The position numbers and the translations under genes were made by a program. A stretch of 64,000 nucleotides of DNA from Sphingoaurantiacus capsulatus. GTDB taxonomy: Bacteria; Pseudomonadota; Alphaproteobacteria; Sphingomonadales; Sphingomonadaceae. The stretch covers positions 124,001 to 188,000 of the forward strand of contig NZ_JBHRXV010000001.1 of assembly GCF_042648405.1 (NCBI RefSeq), read 5' to 3'. The notes under the pieces are model-generated. The model saw only the letters and a list, made by a program, of their open reading frames with translations, was not told the origin of the DNA and searched no databases. Positions 33,584 through 41,216 of the stretch are shown piece by piece (positions within the stretch are counted from its first letter, which is position 1; every line of letters starts with the position of its first letter).

Positions 33584-34743
33584 TCGGCCGGGACCATTTG
33601 CCCGCCGGTCTCGACCTCGCGGACGCGGGCGTCGAGCGGCGACTTGCGCTTGCCGAGCCACAGGTGGATCCCGCTGCCGAGCACGATGATCGTGAAGATG
33701 GTGAGCAGCGCCCACAGGATCTTGAGCGGCAGCCCGCCATAGTCGCCGAAGTGCAGCGGCTGCGACAGCGACAGCGCCTGATTGTACCAGGGCATCGGCC
33801 GCGCATCGGTGAAGGCGCCCGTCTCGGCGTCGATCAGCGCCGGGGTGAGCAGCCGCTCGGTCAGCGGCGTGTCGCCCTGAAAGAACACGGCATAATGATG
33901 CTTGCTGCTGTAGGTGCCGCCGGGAAAGGCGATGAACTGCGGGTTATTGCCCGGCAGCTTCTGCCGCGCCTCGGCCATCGCCTTGTCGATCGAGCCGTAC
34001 TTCGCGGGGTCGAGCGCCCCCTGCCCGTCATAGGCGCGCGTCATCTCGGCGAGCTCGGTCTGCTGCCACAGCTGCATGATCGGCGTCGCCAGCGCGTTGA
34101 TCACGCCGGTCAGGCCGACCACCGCCATCCATGCCACCGCCACGATGCCGAGGAGGTTGTGATAGTCGAGCCACTTCAGCCGCGTGCTGCGCGAAACGCG
34201 CAACGTGCCGAAGGCAAGCTTGCGCATGAACGGCGCGTAGAGAACCACGCCCGAGACGATCGCGATGACGAACAGAAAGCCCATCGCCCCGAGGAACAGC
34301 ATCCCCGGCAGCCCGAGGAACATGTCGATGTGCATTTCGAGGATGAAATGCATCACCCCGCTCTCGTCGACCTGCCCGGTCGGCTCGCCGGTCAGCCGGT
34401 CCCACAGCTGAATGGTCATCAAATTGCCGGGCGAGTCCGGCGCCGGCGCGGTCGTGACCGTCATCTGCGAGCGATCATTGTCGAACGCCATGAACACCGG
34501 CACCTCGCCCGGCCGCGCGGCGAGCGCCTTGCCGAGAATGGTATCGAGCGGCAGCAGCCGCGGATCGGTCCCCGACGAGGCAATCCCGTTCGGCGCCTGT
34601 CCCGCGTCGCCGGTCAGCTGGTCGATCTCGTCATGGAAGATCAGCGGCAGCCCGGTGAGGCACAGCATCAGCAGGAACGCTGTGCAGATGAGGCTCGTCC
34701 ATTTGTGGACGAGATACCAGGCACGGACGGAAGGCTGGGTCAT
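33580..34743 (-). CDS. PepSY-associated iron-regulated membrane protein
   Basis: Encodes 387 residues with about four membrane helices (residues 12-30, about 145-168, 195-215, 340-362) and a large periplasmic PepSY region. Conserved features include the His in YLVHKWTSLIC, LPGMLFLGAMGFLFVIAIVSGVVLYAPFMRKLAFG and WLDYHNLLGIVAVAWMAVVGLTGVINA. Members (PiuB-like) are thought to reduce or process ferric siderophores at the inner membrane. First gene of the iron-type operon; a Fur-like palindrome lies 26-36 bases upstream of its start. Confidence 0.9.
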   Translation of the reverse strand: MTQPSVRAWYLVHKWTSLICTAFLLMLCLTGLPLIFHDEIDQLTGDAGQAPNGIASSGTDPRLLPLDTILGKALAARPGEVPVFMAFDNDRSQMTVTTAPAPDSPGNLMTIQLWDRLTGEPTGQVDESGVMHFILEMHIDMFLGLPGMLFLGAMGFLFVIAIVSGVVLYAPFMRKLAFGTLRVSRSTRLKWLDYHNLLGIVAVAWMAVVGLTGVINALATPIMQLWQQTELAEMTRAYDGQGALDPAKYGSIDKAMAEARQKLPGNNPQFIAFPGGTYSSKHHYAVFFQGDTPLTERLLTPALIDAETGAFTDARPMPWYNQALSLSQPLHFGDYGGLPLKILWALLTIFTIIVLGSGIHLWLGKRKSPLDARVREVETGGQMVPAE

Positions 34744-34768
34744 GACGCGGGCGGGACTCTAGCTGCGA

Positions 34769-34779
34769 CTGATTATCAG
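34769..34779 (-). promoter_or_regulatory. Fur-box-like palindrome
   Basis: CTGATTATCAG is an 11-bp palindrome resembling the core of the Fur consensus (TGATAAT/ATTATCA). It is 26 bases upstream of the PepSY start. The outer arms do not match well, so this is a candidate only. Confidence 0.4.
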
Positions 34780-34907
34780 AAGCGGATAGAGCCGGGCCGG
34801 TCGTTACGCAAGTGCGGCTGGGTGTCCAGTTTGCGGAGTGGGCGGGGCCAGCAGGGCTGCGCCCTCTTGCGTTTAGCAAGCAAGAGCAACCTGTGAAGAG
34901 CCGCGCC

Positions 34908-35114
34908 CTACCCCTTCGCCCGCTCCCCCTCCGGATAATCCCCGGGCCTAACGCTCCCCACAAACGGCCGCTCCTCCACATCGCGTGGCTTCTCCACCCC
35001 CTCCGCCCGCGGGTCCGGGCCGTCGAAGTTGGGGCGGGCGCGGCCGGCGGGGTCGCGGTGCGGAGTTTCGTTCTTGTCGGCCGAGGTCGGCTTTTCGCGG
35101 GTCTGGTCGCGCAT
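34908..35114 (-). CDS. Small charged protein, probably stress-induced
   Basis: Encodes 68 residues from ATG 35114 with GGGAG eight bases upstream. The sequence is very polar and probably disordered (MRDQTREKPTSADKNETPHRDP..), with no Cys and no hydrophobic core. Function unknown. It lies behind a GGAAC-16 bases-CGTT element, the consensus of the EcfG general-stress sigma factor, 31 bases before the start. That supports a role as a stress or desiccation-associated small protein (inference). Confidence 0.65.
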   Translation of the reverse strand: MRDQTREKPTSADKNETPHRDPAGRARPNFDGPDPRAEGVEKPRDVEERPFVGSVRPGDYPEGERAKG

Positions 35115-35144
35115 GATCGGCTCCCATTCTGCGGGGACTTGGCC

Positions 35145-35169
35145 AACGAGCGGGGGTGGGAGCGGTTCC
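35145..35169 (-). promoter_or_regulatory. EcfG-type general stress promoter
   Basis: On the minus strand the -35 element GGAAC (35169-35165) and -10 element CGTT (35148-35145) are separated by 16 bases, the alphaproteobacterial EcfG spacing. It faces the small polar protein at 34908-35114. Confidence 0.65.
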
Positions 35170-35257
35170 TCTGGCGGCGTGCCCGGCGCAGCGGTGGCTT
35201 AGTCCGAAAGCCTTGCGACTAAAGTAGGTTAGTTGCGCCGAACCGAGTGGGCGGCCC

Positions 35258-35282
35258 GGAACTCCGCCTTTCATGAACGGTT
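35258..35282 (+). promoter_or_regulatory. Weak EcfG-like promoter
   Basis: GGAAC followed after 16 bases by GGTT, one base off the CGTT consensus. It lies about 90 bases before the small gene at 35370. Less certain than the two exact matches in the window. Confidence 0.3.
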
Positions 35283-35369
35283 GTTCAGGCAAGGCGCCAA
35301 CCGGGCGCGTTGCATGCTCTCGCAACGCCTCGGACGTGAGCGCCGGGCTAGCCTTGGTGGAGCGTTCAC

Positions 35370-35543
35370 ATGCGAGACGAAACCGTCCGGCCATCGGCCG
35401 CAACCTCCTTCGGCAGCTTTGACGAGCGGCAGACGGAGCGGAGCGCGGCGGTAACGCGTGACCGGATGGCGAAGGCACTGCTTGCCGCCGGCTACAGCCG
35501 CGAGCGGGTCGAGCAGTATCTGGATCAGGGGTACGGGCGGTGA
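35370..35543 (+). CDS. Small regulatory-looking protein
   Basis: Encodes 57 residues from ATG 35370. After a polar N terminus, the C-terminal half is a compact helix-turn-helix-like unit: RDRMAKALLAAGYSRERVEQYLDQGYGR. Not recognised as a family. The stop overlaps the GTG start of the next small gene (GTGA at 35540-35543), indicating a coupled pair. Too short for most ORF finders. A weak EcfG-like promoter lies upstream. Confidence 0.55.
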   Translation: MRDETVRPSAATSFGSFDERQTERSAAVTRDRMAKALLAAGYSRERVEQYLDQGYGR

Positions 35544-35689
35544 CCGGCAAGGGCACCGGGCCGAGCGAGAACGATCGGCTGAAGCCGGGGTCGACCGAGA
35601 CCGATCCGGCGGCAAGCAAAGTGAAGTCCGACACGCCGGGCGGATCGAAAGACGCTGCCGGCGACCGCGAGCAAGATACGCACAGCTAG
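35540..35689 (+). CDS. Small disordered protein coupled to the previous gene
   Basis: Encodes 49 residues from GTG 35540: a Gly/Ser/Asp/Lys/Thr-rich, fully polar sequence (TGKGTGPSENDRLKPGSTET..) ending DREQDTHS. No hydrophobic core; likely intrinsically disordered. The four-base GTGA overlap with the upstream gene is the main argument that it is real. Function unknown. Confidence 0.5.
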   Translation: MTGKGTGPSENDRLKPGSTETDPAASKVKSDTPGGSKDAAGDREQDTHS

Positions 35690-35730
35690 GAGGCCGCCAT
35701 GCTGGCGTCCACCGGGCTCTCGAGCGACCA

Positions 35731-35979
35731 TTGCGCGCATCGGGGCAGGAAGAGCTGCGCAAGGCATTCGATGCGCCGAGCGACGGGCTGCGGGCCGATC
35801 ATCTGGAGACGGCGATCGGGTGGTTCGCGCGTGGGTGGGCGATCGGTGGTGACGTGCTGTGGGATCGGGTAGCGGCGGCCGGGGACGCGGCGCCGGATGA
35901 ACCCGTGGTGCCTAAGGCGCCCTCCCCCTCGCTTCCTCACCATCGTCATACCGGCTTTCGCCGGTATGACGGGTATTGA
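35731..35979 (+). CDS. Small protein whose C terminus runs into a REP repeat
   Basis: The clearly coding-like frame reads ASGQEELRKAFDAPSDGLRADHLETAIGWFARGWAIGGD over 35731-35860, but it lacks an ATG; a TTG at 35731 is the only near start. An ATG at 35700 with GGAGG upstream is in another frame and would need a frameshift near 35745. The last residues (TGFRRYDGY) are encoded by the REP-like repeat at 35945-35971. It may be a small gene damaged at its start or end. Up to 82 residues. Function unknown. Confidence 0.4.
   Translation: MRASGQEELRKAFDAPSDGLRADHLETAIGWFARGWAIGGDVLWDRVAAAGDAAPDEPVVPKAPSPSLPHHRHTGFRRYDGY
35945..35971. repeat. REP-like single inverted repeat, copy 3
   Basis: GTCATACCGG-CTTTCG-CCGGTATGAC: one hairpin arm of the family, with an A-T pair at the variable position. 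It is read through by the small ORF at 35731-35979. Confidence 0.8.
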
Positions 35980-36077
35980 AGGTTACGCGCCGGCATCCGG
36001 GACCGGAGGTGACGCGACGATATGGCGGAGACGATATGGCGGGACTGGAGGTGGCGCAGTCCGATCGCCGCCCCGCT

Positions 36078-36638
36078 TCAGATAATCCCCTCGATCAGCC
36101 CCCTTGCCCGCGCCTCGCTCGCCTCGAGATACCAGTTGGTCGGGGCGCGCATCAGCACCTCGTCCATCGTCACGCGCGAACCGGCGATAAGATTGGCGAA
36201 GCCCTCGTTCTGGATCGCGATCGAGCTTTCGATCTCGTTGATCGTCGCCTGCAGCCCGGCGGTGCAGCTGGTAAGCGGGCCGTCGATGTGGACGGTCCTG
36301 GTCAGCCGCCGCTCGTGGATCATCAGGCGGGTGCCACGCGTCAAGTAGCGGTTCTCCTTCGCGAAGAACGACATGAAGGTGGTACCCGCCGAATAGATCG
36401 CTGCCTTGCCGAGGAAGACGAAGCGGCGCTCGGGCGAATGCTCGCTGTGGAAGCGGATGTCCTCGCCCATCATCCGCGCAACTTCCGGATCGCCGCCGAG
36501 GGTCGACAATTCTACGACGACAAGTCCCTCCTTCGGCGCGTTGATCAACTGGCCGCGGAAATTCACATACATGGCATAGTCGACCGCGCCGGCGAGCAGG
36601 ATCGGCGGGAAGCGGAAGGCGCTGGCGGGCAGGGTCAT
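36078..36638 (-). CDS. ClpP-like serine protease/peptidase
   Basis: Encodes 186 residues. The fold follows the ClpP/crotonase pattern: VNFRGQLINAPKEGLVVVELSTLGGDPEVARMMGEDIRF, then the nucleophile region AAIYSAGTTFMSFFA (Ser before AGT, in place of the usual GxAxS) and LMIHERRL carrying the catalytic His. A helical ending GFANLIAGSRVTMDEV..SEARARGLIEGII matches the ClpP handle region. The standard ClpP oligomerisation and Clp-ATPase contacts are not evident, so it may be a divergent ClpP homologue. Divergent from a GST gene. Confidence 0.72.
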   Translation of the reverse strand: MTLPASAFRFPPILLAGAVDYAMYVNFRGQLINAPKEGLVVVELSTLGGDPEVARMMGEDIRFHSEHSPERRFVFLGKAAIYSAGTTFMSFFAKENRYLTRGTRLMIHERRLTRTVHIDGPLTSCTAGLQATINEIESSIAIQNEGFANLIAGSRVTMDEVLMRAPTNWYLEASEARARGLIEGII

Positions 36639-36648
36639 GGCTCACAGG

Positions 36649-36684
36649 ACGCCGAAGGCCCCCGATGGTTCCTACCTTCGGCGT
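36649..36684. promoter_or_regulatory. Inverted repeat between ClpP-like and GST genes
   Basis: ACGCCGAAGG and CCTTCGGCGT form a 10-bp perfect inverted repeat with 16 bases between, just upstream of the ClpP-like start. Candidate operator for the divergent pair, or a leader hairpin of the ClpP-like gene. Confidence 0.4.
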
Positions 36685-36746
36685 AGTTGTGCGGCGTTTT
36701 GCATTCGGCGAAACAGGGCACTTACATGGATTTAGGAAAGCCCCCG

Positions 36747-37400
36747 ATGAAGCCCACCATCACTGCCTTCAAGGCGTCCCCCGATCAGGGCCAGGGCCTT
36801 GCCCGCGACATGCGGGTGCGCTGGGCGCTGGAGGAGGCGGGGCAGGCCTATGACGTGCGGCTCGTTACCTTCGCCGAGATGAAGGAGCCGGCGCATCTGG
36901 TGCTTCATCCGTTCGGGCAGATCCCCACCTATGAGGAGGGCGACCTGACGCTGTTCGAATCCGGCGCGATTATCCTGCACATCGCCGAAACGCGGGACGG
37001 ACTGTTGCCGGCGGAGCCCAATGCCCGCGCGCGGGCGATCATGTGGATGTTCGCGGCGGTGAACACGGTCGAACCGCCGATCGTCGAGTATGAGCAGGCG
37101 CAGTTCACCGATCAGGGCAAGCCGTGGGCGGCGGAGCGGCGGGCGTCGTTGGTGCCGCCGATCCGCAAGCGGCTGGGCGAGCTGTCGCGGCGGCTCGGCG
37201 ACGCCGACTGGATCGACGGCGACTTCAGCGCCGGCGACATCATGCTGGTGATGGTGCTCCGGCGATTGGACGGCGACAATCTCGTCGAGGAATTCCCCAA
37301 CCTCGCGGCCTATGTGGCGCGCGCCGAGGCGCGGCCGGCGTACCGGCGGGCGTTCGCCGCGCAATATGCGGTGTTCGAGGCGGCGCAGGCGGAGGCCTGA
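36747..37400 (+). CDS. Glutathione S-transferase family protein
   Basis: Encodes 217 residues from ATG 36747 (AGGAAA upstream; ATG 36726 is an alternative). Typical GST signatures: HPFGQIPTYEEGDLTLFESGAIILHIAE in the glutathione-binding half, and DWIDGDFSAGDIMLVMVLRRLDG in the helical half. Substrate unknown. Another GST lies at 9061. A nitroreductase gene follows in the same direction after 83 bases. Confidence 0.88.
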   Translation: MKPTITAFKASPDQGQGLARDMRVRWALEEAGQAYDVRLVTFAEMKEPAHLVLHPFGQIPTYEEGDLTLFESGAIILHIAETRDGLLPAEPNARARAIMWMFAAVNTVEPPIVEYEQAQFTDQGKPWAAERRASLVPPIRKRLGELSRRLGDADWIDGDFSAGDIMLVMVLRRLDGDNLVEEFPNLAAYVARAEARPAYRRAFAAQYAVFEAAQAEA

Positions 37401-37483
37401 CCACCCGACCCTCCCGAATTTCGCTGTTGGCCGCGGGGCGCGCAGCCTGTCCAGTCCTCCTCGACAATCGAGAGGGGTTCCGG

Positions 37484-38161
37484 ATGGACTATGACGACGT
37501 GGTGCTCGGGCGGCGCAGCATCCGGGGCTATCAGCAAAAGCCCGTGCCGCGCGCGCTGATCGAGGAAATCCTGGCGCTGGCGACGCGCGCGCCCTCCTCG
37601 ATGAACACGCAGCCGTGGAATTTCACCGTGGTCACCGGCGAGGTGCTCGACCGCATCCGCGCGGGCAACACCGAGCGCAACCTCGCCGGCGTGCCGCACT
37701 CGCGCGAGTTCCGCACCGGCACCGCCTTTGCCGGCACGCACCGCGAGCGGCAGATCGGCGTCGCCAAGCAATTGTTCGCCGCGATGGGCATCGCCCGCGA
37801 CGATGCCGAGCGGCGGCACGACTGGGTGATGCGCGGCTTTCGCCAGTTCGACGCGCCGGTTTGCGTGATCATCACCTACGACCGCGTGCTGTCGGAAAGC
37901 GACGACACCCCGTTCGATTGCGGCGCCGTCACCAACGCGCTGGTCAACGCCGCCTGGTCGCGGGGCCTGGGCGCCGTCATCAACAGTCAGGGCATCATGC
38001 AGTCGCCGGTGGTGCGTGAGCATGCCGGCATCGCCGACGACCAGGTGATCATGAAAGCGATCGCGCTCGGCTGGCCCGACGATGATTTCCCGGCGAACGC
38101 CGTGGTGTCGGAGCGCAAGCCGGTGGCCGAGGCGGCGCGGTTCGTGGGCTTCCCGGACTAG
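37484..38161 (+). CDS. Nitroreductase-family flavoprotein
   Basis: Encodes 225 residues from ATG 37484. FMN-binding motifs RRSIRGYQQKPVPRALIEEILALATRAPSSMNTQPWNFTVV at the start and the conserved GLGAVINSQGIMQSP and AIALGWPDDDFPAN near the end. It would reduce nitroaromatics or quinones with NAD(P)H. The gene follows a GST, and the two may form a detoxification pair. The stop interlocks with that of the convergent TetR gene (CTAG). Confidence 0.9.
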   Translation: MDYDDVVLGRRSIRGYQQKPVPRALIEEILALATRAPSSMNTQPWNFTVVTGEVLDRIRAGNTERNLAGVPHSREFRTGTAFAGTHRERQIGVAKQLFAAMGIARDDAERRHDWVMRGFRQFDAPVCVIITYDRVLSESDDTPFDCGAVTNALVNAAWSRGLGAVINSQGIMQSPVVREHAGIADDQVIMKAIALGWPDDDFPANAVVSERKPVAEAARFVGFPD

Positions 38162-38802
38162 GCTTTTACCCGCGCGTCCCAGCCGAGCATCGCCACCGCC
38201 GCCACGCCTTCCAGCTCGGCGCGGCCGGCACCATCGCGGGCGAGCAGCGACATGCCGTACTGCACCGTCTGGATGAAGCGGGCGAGCGCGCGCGTATCCA
38301 CCGTCGCTGGGATTTCGCCGTCGGCGATGCCCTGCTCGATGCGCTCGCTCAGCCGCTGAAGACTGACCGCCCGCGCGGCGCGGAGCTGGCCGCAGAGGCC
38401 GGGATGCACGGCGGCATCGACCGCCGACAGGGTCACCATGCAGCCCGGCGGATCGTCGGGGCGCGTACCGTCGAGCGCGACGGCGGAATCGTAGAGAAAG
38501 GCATGGATCGCGGCGCGCGCGGTCGGCGCGGCGGCGAAGCGGCCCCAGACCAGCGTGTCGTAATTGCCGCCATAATGCTGAAGCGCCTCAGTGTAGAGCC
38601 CCTCCTTCGATCCGAAGGCGGCGTAGAGGCTCGGCGCGCCGATGCCCATCGCCGCGGTCAGGTCGGCGACCGAGGTGGCGTCATAGCCCTTCGCCCAGAA
38701 CAGCCGCATCGCGCGGGTCAGCGCCGCGTCGCGATCGAACGCGCGCGGCCGGCCGCGGCCGCGGGCGGCGACGGTTTCCGAGGGCTGATCCGAATTCTGC
38801 AT
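38158..38802 (-). CDS. TetR-family transcription repressor
   Basis: Encodes 214 residues from ATG 38802. The N-terminal helix-turn-helix is standard: RAFDRDAALTRAMRLFWAKGYDATSVADLTAAMGIGAPSLYAAFGSKEGLYTEAL. The C-terminal ligand domain is of the TetR_C type with a single Cys in DPPGCMVTLSA. It is divergent from an SDR gene; the intergenic region holds a promoter and a perfect inverted repeat that fits a TetR operator, so the SDR is the likely target. Confidence 0.93.
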   Translation of the reverse strand: MQNSDQPSETVAARGRGRPRAFDRDAALTRAMRLFWAKGYDATSVADLTAAMGIGAPSLYAAFGSKEGLYTEALQHYGGNYDTLVWGRFAAAPTARAAIHAFLYDSAVALDGTRPDDPPGCMVTLSAVDAAVHPGLCGQLRAARAVSLQRLSERIEQGIADGEIPATVDTRALARFIQTVQYGMSLLARDGAGRAELEGVAAVAMLGWDARVKA

Positions 38803-38821
38803 CGATCGATATATAATTCGA

Positions 38822-38851
38822 TTGACACGGCGCACAACCATCCCAAATATT
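38822..38851 (+). promoter_or_regulatory. Promoter of the SDR gene
   Basis: A -35 TTGACA (38822-38827) and an AT-rich -10 region AATATT (38846-38851) spaced by 18 bases. The candidate operator begins at the -10 end, so repressor binding would block RNA polymerase. Confidence 0.55.
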
Positions 38852-38871
38852 CTGTATCGATTGTTACAGAA
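38850..38871. promoter_or_regulatory. Candidate TetR operator
   Basis: TTCTGTA and TACAGAA form a 7-bp perfect inverted repeat with 8 bases between, between the divergent TetR and SDR genes and overlapping the start of SDR transcription. Size and position are typical of TetR operators. Confidence 0.6.
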
Positions 38872-38881
38872 AGATTGAACC

Positions 38882-39622
38882 ATGACTGAACTGACGGGTA
38901 AACGCGCACTGGTGACCGGCGGGTCGCGCGGTATCGGCGCCGGTATCGCGCTGGCGCTCGCCGACAAGGGCGCCGATGTGGCGATCACCTATGAGAAGTC
39001 CGCCGACCGCGCCGCCGACCTGGTGCGGCAGATCGAGGCCAAGGGCCGCCGCGCCGTCGCCATTCAGGCGGATAGCGCCGATCCGGCGGCGGTGAAGCGA
39101 TCGGTCGGCGACGCGGTGGCGGCGCTCGGCGGGCTCGACATCCTCGTCAACAACGCCGGCATCGCCCGCTACGGCAATGTCGCCGACGTCAGCCTCGAGG
39201 ACATCGAGGCGCAGTTGAACGTCAACGTGCGCGGCGTGGTGCTGGCGACGCAGGCGGCGATCCCGCACCTTGGCGACGGCGGCCGCATCATTACCATCGG
39301 GTCGTGCCTCGCTGAACGGGTGCCGACGGGCGGATCGACGATCTATTCGATGACCAAGTCGGCGCTGCTCGCCTTCACGCGCGGCCTGTCGCGCGAGCTG
39401 GGGCCGCAGGCGATCACGGTGAATCTGGTGCAGCCGGGCGCGGTCGATACCGACATGAACCCGGCGGACGGCGACCATTCGGACGGCCTGCGCGCGCTGA
39501 CCGCGCTCGGCCGCTATGGCCGCACCGAGGAGATCGGCGCCGTGGTGGCCTTCCTCGCCAGCCCGGGCGCGAGCCTGATGACGGGGTCGGTGGTCACCGT
39601 CGACGCGGGCTTCAACGCCTAG
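38882..39622 (+). CDS. Short-chain dehydrogenase/reductase (classical SDR)
   Basis: Encodes 246 residues. The Rossmann motif TGGSRGIG is at 12-19, NNAG at about 88-91, catalytic Ser in IGSCLAE and YSMTK near 157-161, and the closing GSVVTVDAGFNA. It is a ketoreductase-type NAD(P)(H) enzyme of unknown substrate. Strictly controlled, probably, by the divergent TetR repressor. Its last 11 bases overlap the convergent alpha/beta hydrolase. Confidence 0.93.
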   Translation: MTELTGKRALVTGGSRGIGAGIALALADKGADVAITYEKSADRAADLVRQIEAKGRRAVAIQADSADPAAVKRSVGDAVAALGGLDILVNNAGIARYGNVADVSLEDIEAQLNVNVRGVVLATQAAIPHLGDGGRIITIGSCLAERVPTGGSTIYSMTKSALLAFTRGLSRELGPQAITVNLVQPGAVDTDMNPADGDHSDGLRALTALGRYGRTEEIGAVVAFLASPGASLMTGSVVTVDAGFNA

Positions 39623-40601
39623 CGTCGGTGCTTTCGAGATGCGCCCGCACCGCCGCGACATAGGCGGCGGGCGCATCCGACGCGACCGCGTGGCCGGCGT
39701 CGGGAATGCTGACCAGCCTGCCGCCCGGGATGCGAGCGACCAGCGGCTTCACCGCGGCCGGGGTCATCTCGTCATAGGCACCGCAGATGACCAGCGTCGG
39801 CACCGCGAGGCGCGGCAACAGCGGCTCGCCGTCATAGCTTTTCAGCGTTCCCGTCGCGGCGATTTCGCCGGGTCCCCACATCGCATTGTAGACGACCGGG
39901 TTGAGCGTGAGGCCGGGGCGCTTCTTGTAGGCGGTGATGTAGGCGGGCGGCGTCTGGCGGTAGAGGAAGTGGGCGTAAAAGACGTCCATGGCCTTGGCAT
40001 AGGCCGGGTCGGCGGTGGTGCCGGCGGCCTCGTGCGTCTCGATGGTCCTGCGCACGTCGGCGGGCAGCGTCGCGAGCTGCGCACGGGTGCTCTTCTCCCA
40101 GCTCTTCACCGAGATCAGCGGGCTGCCGAGGGTGAGACTGACCAGCCCGGCCGGCCGCCGCGCCGCATATTCGAGGGCGATCGTCGAGCCCCAGCTCTGG
40201 CCGACGACATGCAGACGATCGAGCTTCAGCGCGGCGCGAAGCGCGTCGACCTCCGACACGAAGCGTTCGACCGTCCAGTTGGCGGGATCGGCGGGGCGGT
40301 CGGAGAGGCCGGCGTCGAGCTGGTCATAGAGGATGACCGCGCGGGCATCGGCGAGTTGCAGTGCCGGCAGGAAGCCGGAGTGCCCCGAGCCGGGGCCGCC
40401 GTGGATGAACAGCACCGGCGGCTTTTTTGCCGCGAGATCGCCGTTGAGGCGAACGTAAATCGAACCGCCGCGCACCGGCACGCGCAGTTCGCGATCGGGC
40501 GCGGGCGGCCGCCAGTCGGCGGCGGGTGCGGCGGCGGCGGTGGTGGGCAACAACGCGGTCGCGGCAATGCCCGCGACGATCTCCCGCCGGTCCACGTCCA
40601 T
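39612..40601 (-). CDS. Exported alpha/beta hydrolase, proline iminopeptidase-like
   Basis: Encodes 329 residues from ATG 40601 (an upstream ATG at 40622 adds seven residues). The N terminus has a twin-Arg motif (DRREIVAGIAATALL) that suggests Tat export. Catalytic motifs: FIHGGPGSGHSGF oxyanion region, GQSWGS nucleophile, CGAYDEMTP with the Asp, and DAGHAVASD with the His. The order and HGGPG are typical of proline iminopeptidases and related hydrolases. The substrate is unknown. Confidence 0.85.
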   Translation of the reverse strand: MDVDRREIVAGIAATALLPTTAAAAPAADWRPPAPDRELRVPVRGGSIYVRLNGDLAAKKPPVLFIHGGPGSGHSGFLPALQLADARAVILYDQLDAGLSDRPADPANWTVERFVSEVDALRAALKLDRLHVVGQSWGSTIALEYAARRPAGLVSLTLGSPLISVKSWEKSTRAQLATLPADVRRTIETHEAAGTTADPAYAKAMDVFYAHFLYRQTPPAYITAYKKRPGLTLNPVVYNAMWGPGEIAATGTLKSYDGEPLLPRLAVPTLVICGAYDEMTPAAVKPLVARIPGGRLVSIPDAGHAVASDAPAAYVAAVRAHLESTDARR

Positions 40602-40857
40602 CGGAGCGCCCTTCCCATCCATCGCCCGCGACTATGCCCGAGTTCGCCGGCGAAGCCACTCCCCTGGCGGGGGCGAGGCCGGCCGGCAGCGCCAGCCGAC
40701 GGTTCGGAAGCGTCCCCAAGGCCGGCGCGCGGCAACGGTGGTGGACGACGCACGTTCATCGGGCACAGCACCGAACCAAGGTGCCGTGTCGAGCGCCCGC
40801 CGCTGCCCCCTTGCGGCGGGCGTTTCTTTCGTCAGGCCACGCGCTTCCTCTTTGGCG

Positions 40858-41097
40858 TCAGGCGACGCCGGGGCGGTTGGGGTCGCGGGCGATCTCCATG
40901 ATCTCGCGGCCGACATAGTCGCCGCCCTGGTCCATGCGGATCACGACATTCTCGATCTGCTCGCCATAGGTGCCCATCGCGGCGGCGACGGCACTGGCCA
41001 GCGTGTGGCCGGCGCTCTCCTGCCGTTCGTGCGTTTCGGCGCCCGCACCCGAACGCAGGTAGATGGTGGCACCGTCGTGCCAGTCGTAGGTGGCCAT
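40858..41097 (-). CDS. Small hypothetical protein
   Basis: Encodes 79 residues from ATG 41097, with an excellent AAGGAGA six bases upstream. The protein starts MATYDWHDGATIYLRSGAGAETHERQESAGHTLASAVAAAMG and looks like a small alpha/beta domain (YGEQIENVVIRMDQ). No membrane segment. Family not recognised. The 256 bases between it and the hydrolase gene show no ORF I would support. Confidence 0.65.
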   Translation of the reverse strand: MATYDWHDGATIYLRSGAGAETHERQESAGHTLASAVAAAMGTYGEQIENVVIRMDQGGDYVGREIMEIARDPNRPGVA

Positions 41098-41125
41098 GGT
41101 GTTCTCCTTAAAAGCTCTCTTCCCC

Positions 41126-41192
41126 GTCATCCCGGCGAAGGCCGGGATCGATGCCGACGCTGGTATGGATCCCGGCCTTCGCCGGGATGACG
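41126..41192. repeat. REP-like paired inverted repeat, copy 4
   Basis: GTCATCCCGGCGAAGGCC at the left and GGCCTTCGCCGGGATGACG at the right; the inner core base pair is G-C where other copies have A-T. Sits between the small protein gene and an SDR gene. Confidence 0.85.
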
Positions 41193-41216
41193 AAAGTGGG
41201 GCGGGCTGGCGCGAAA

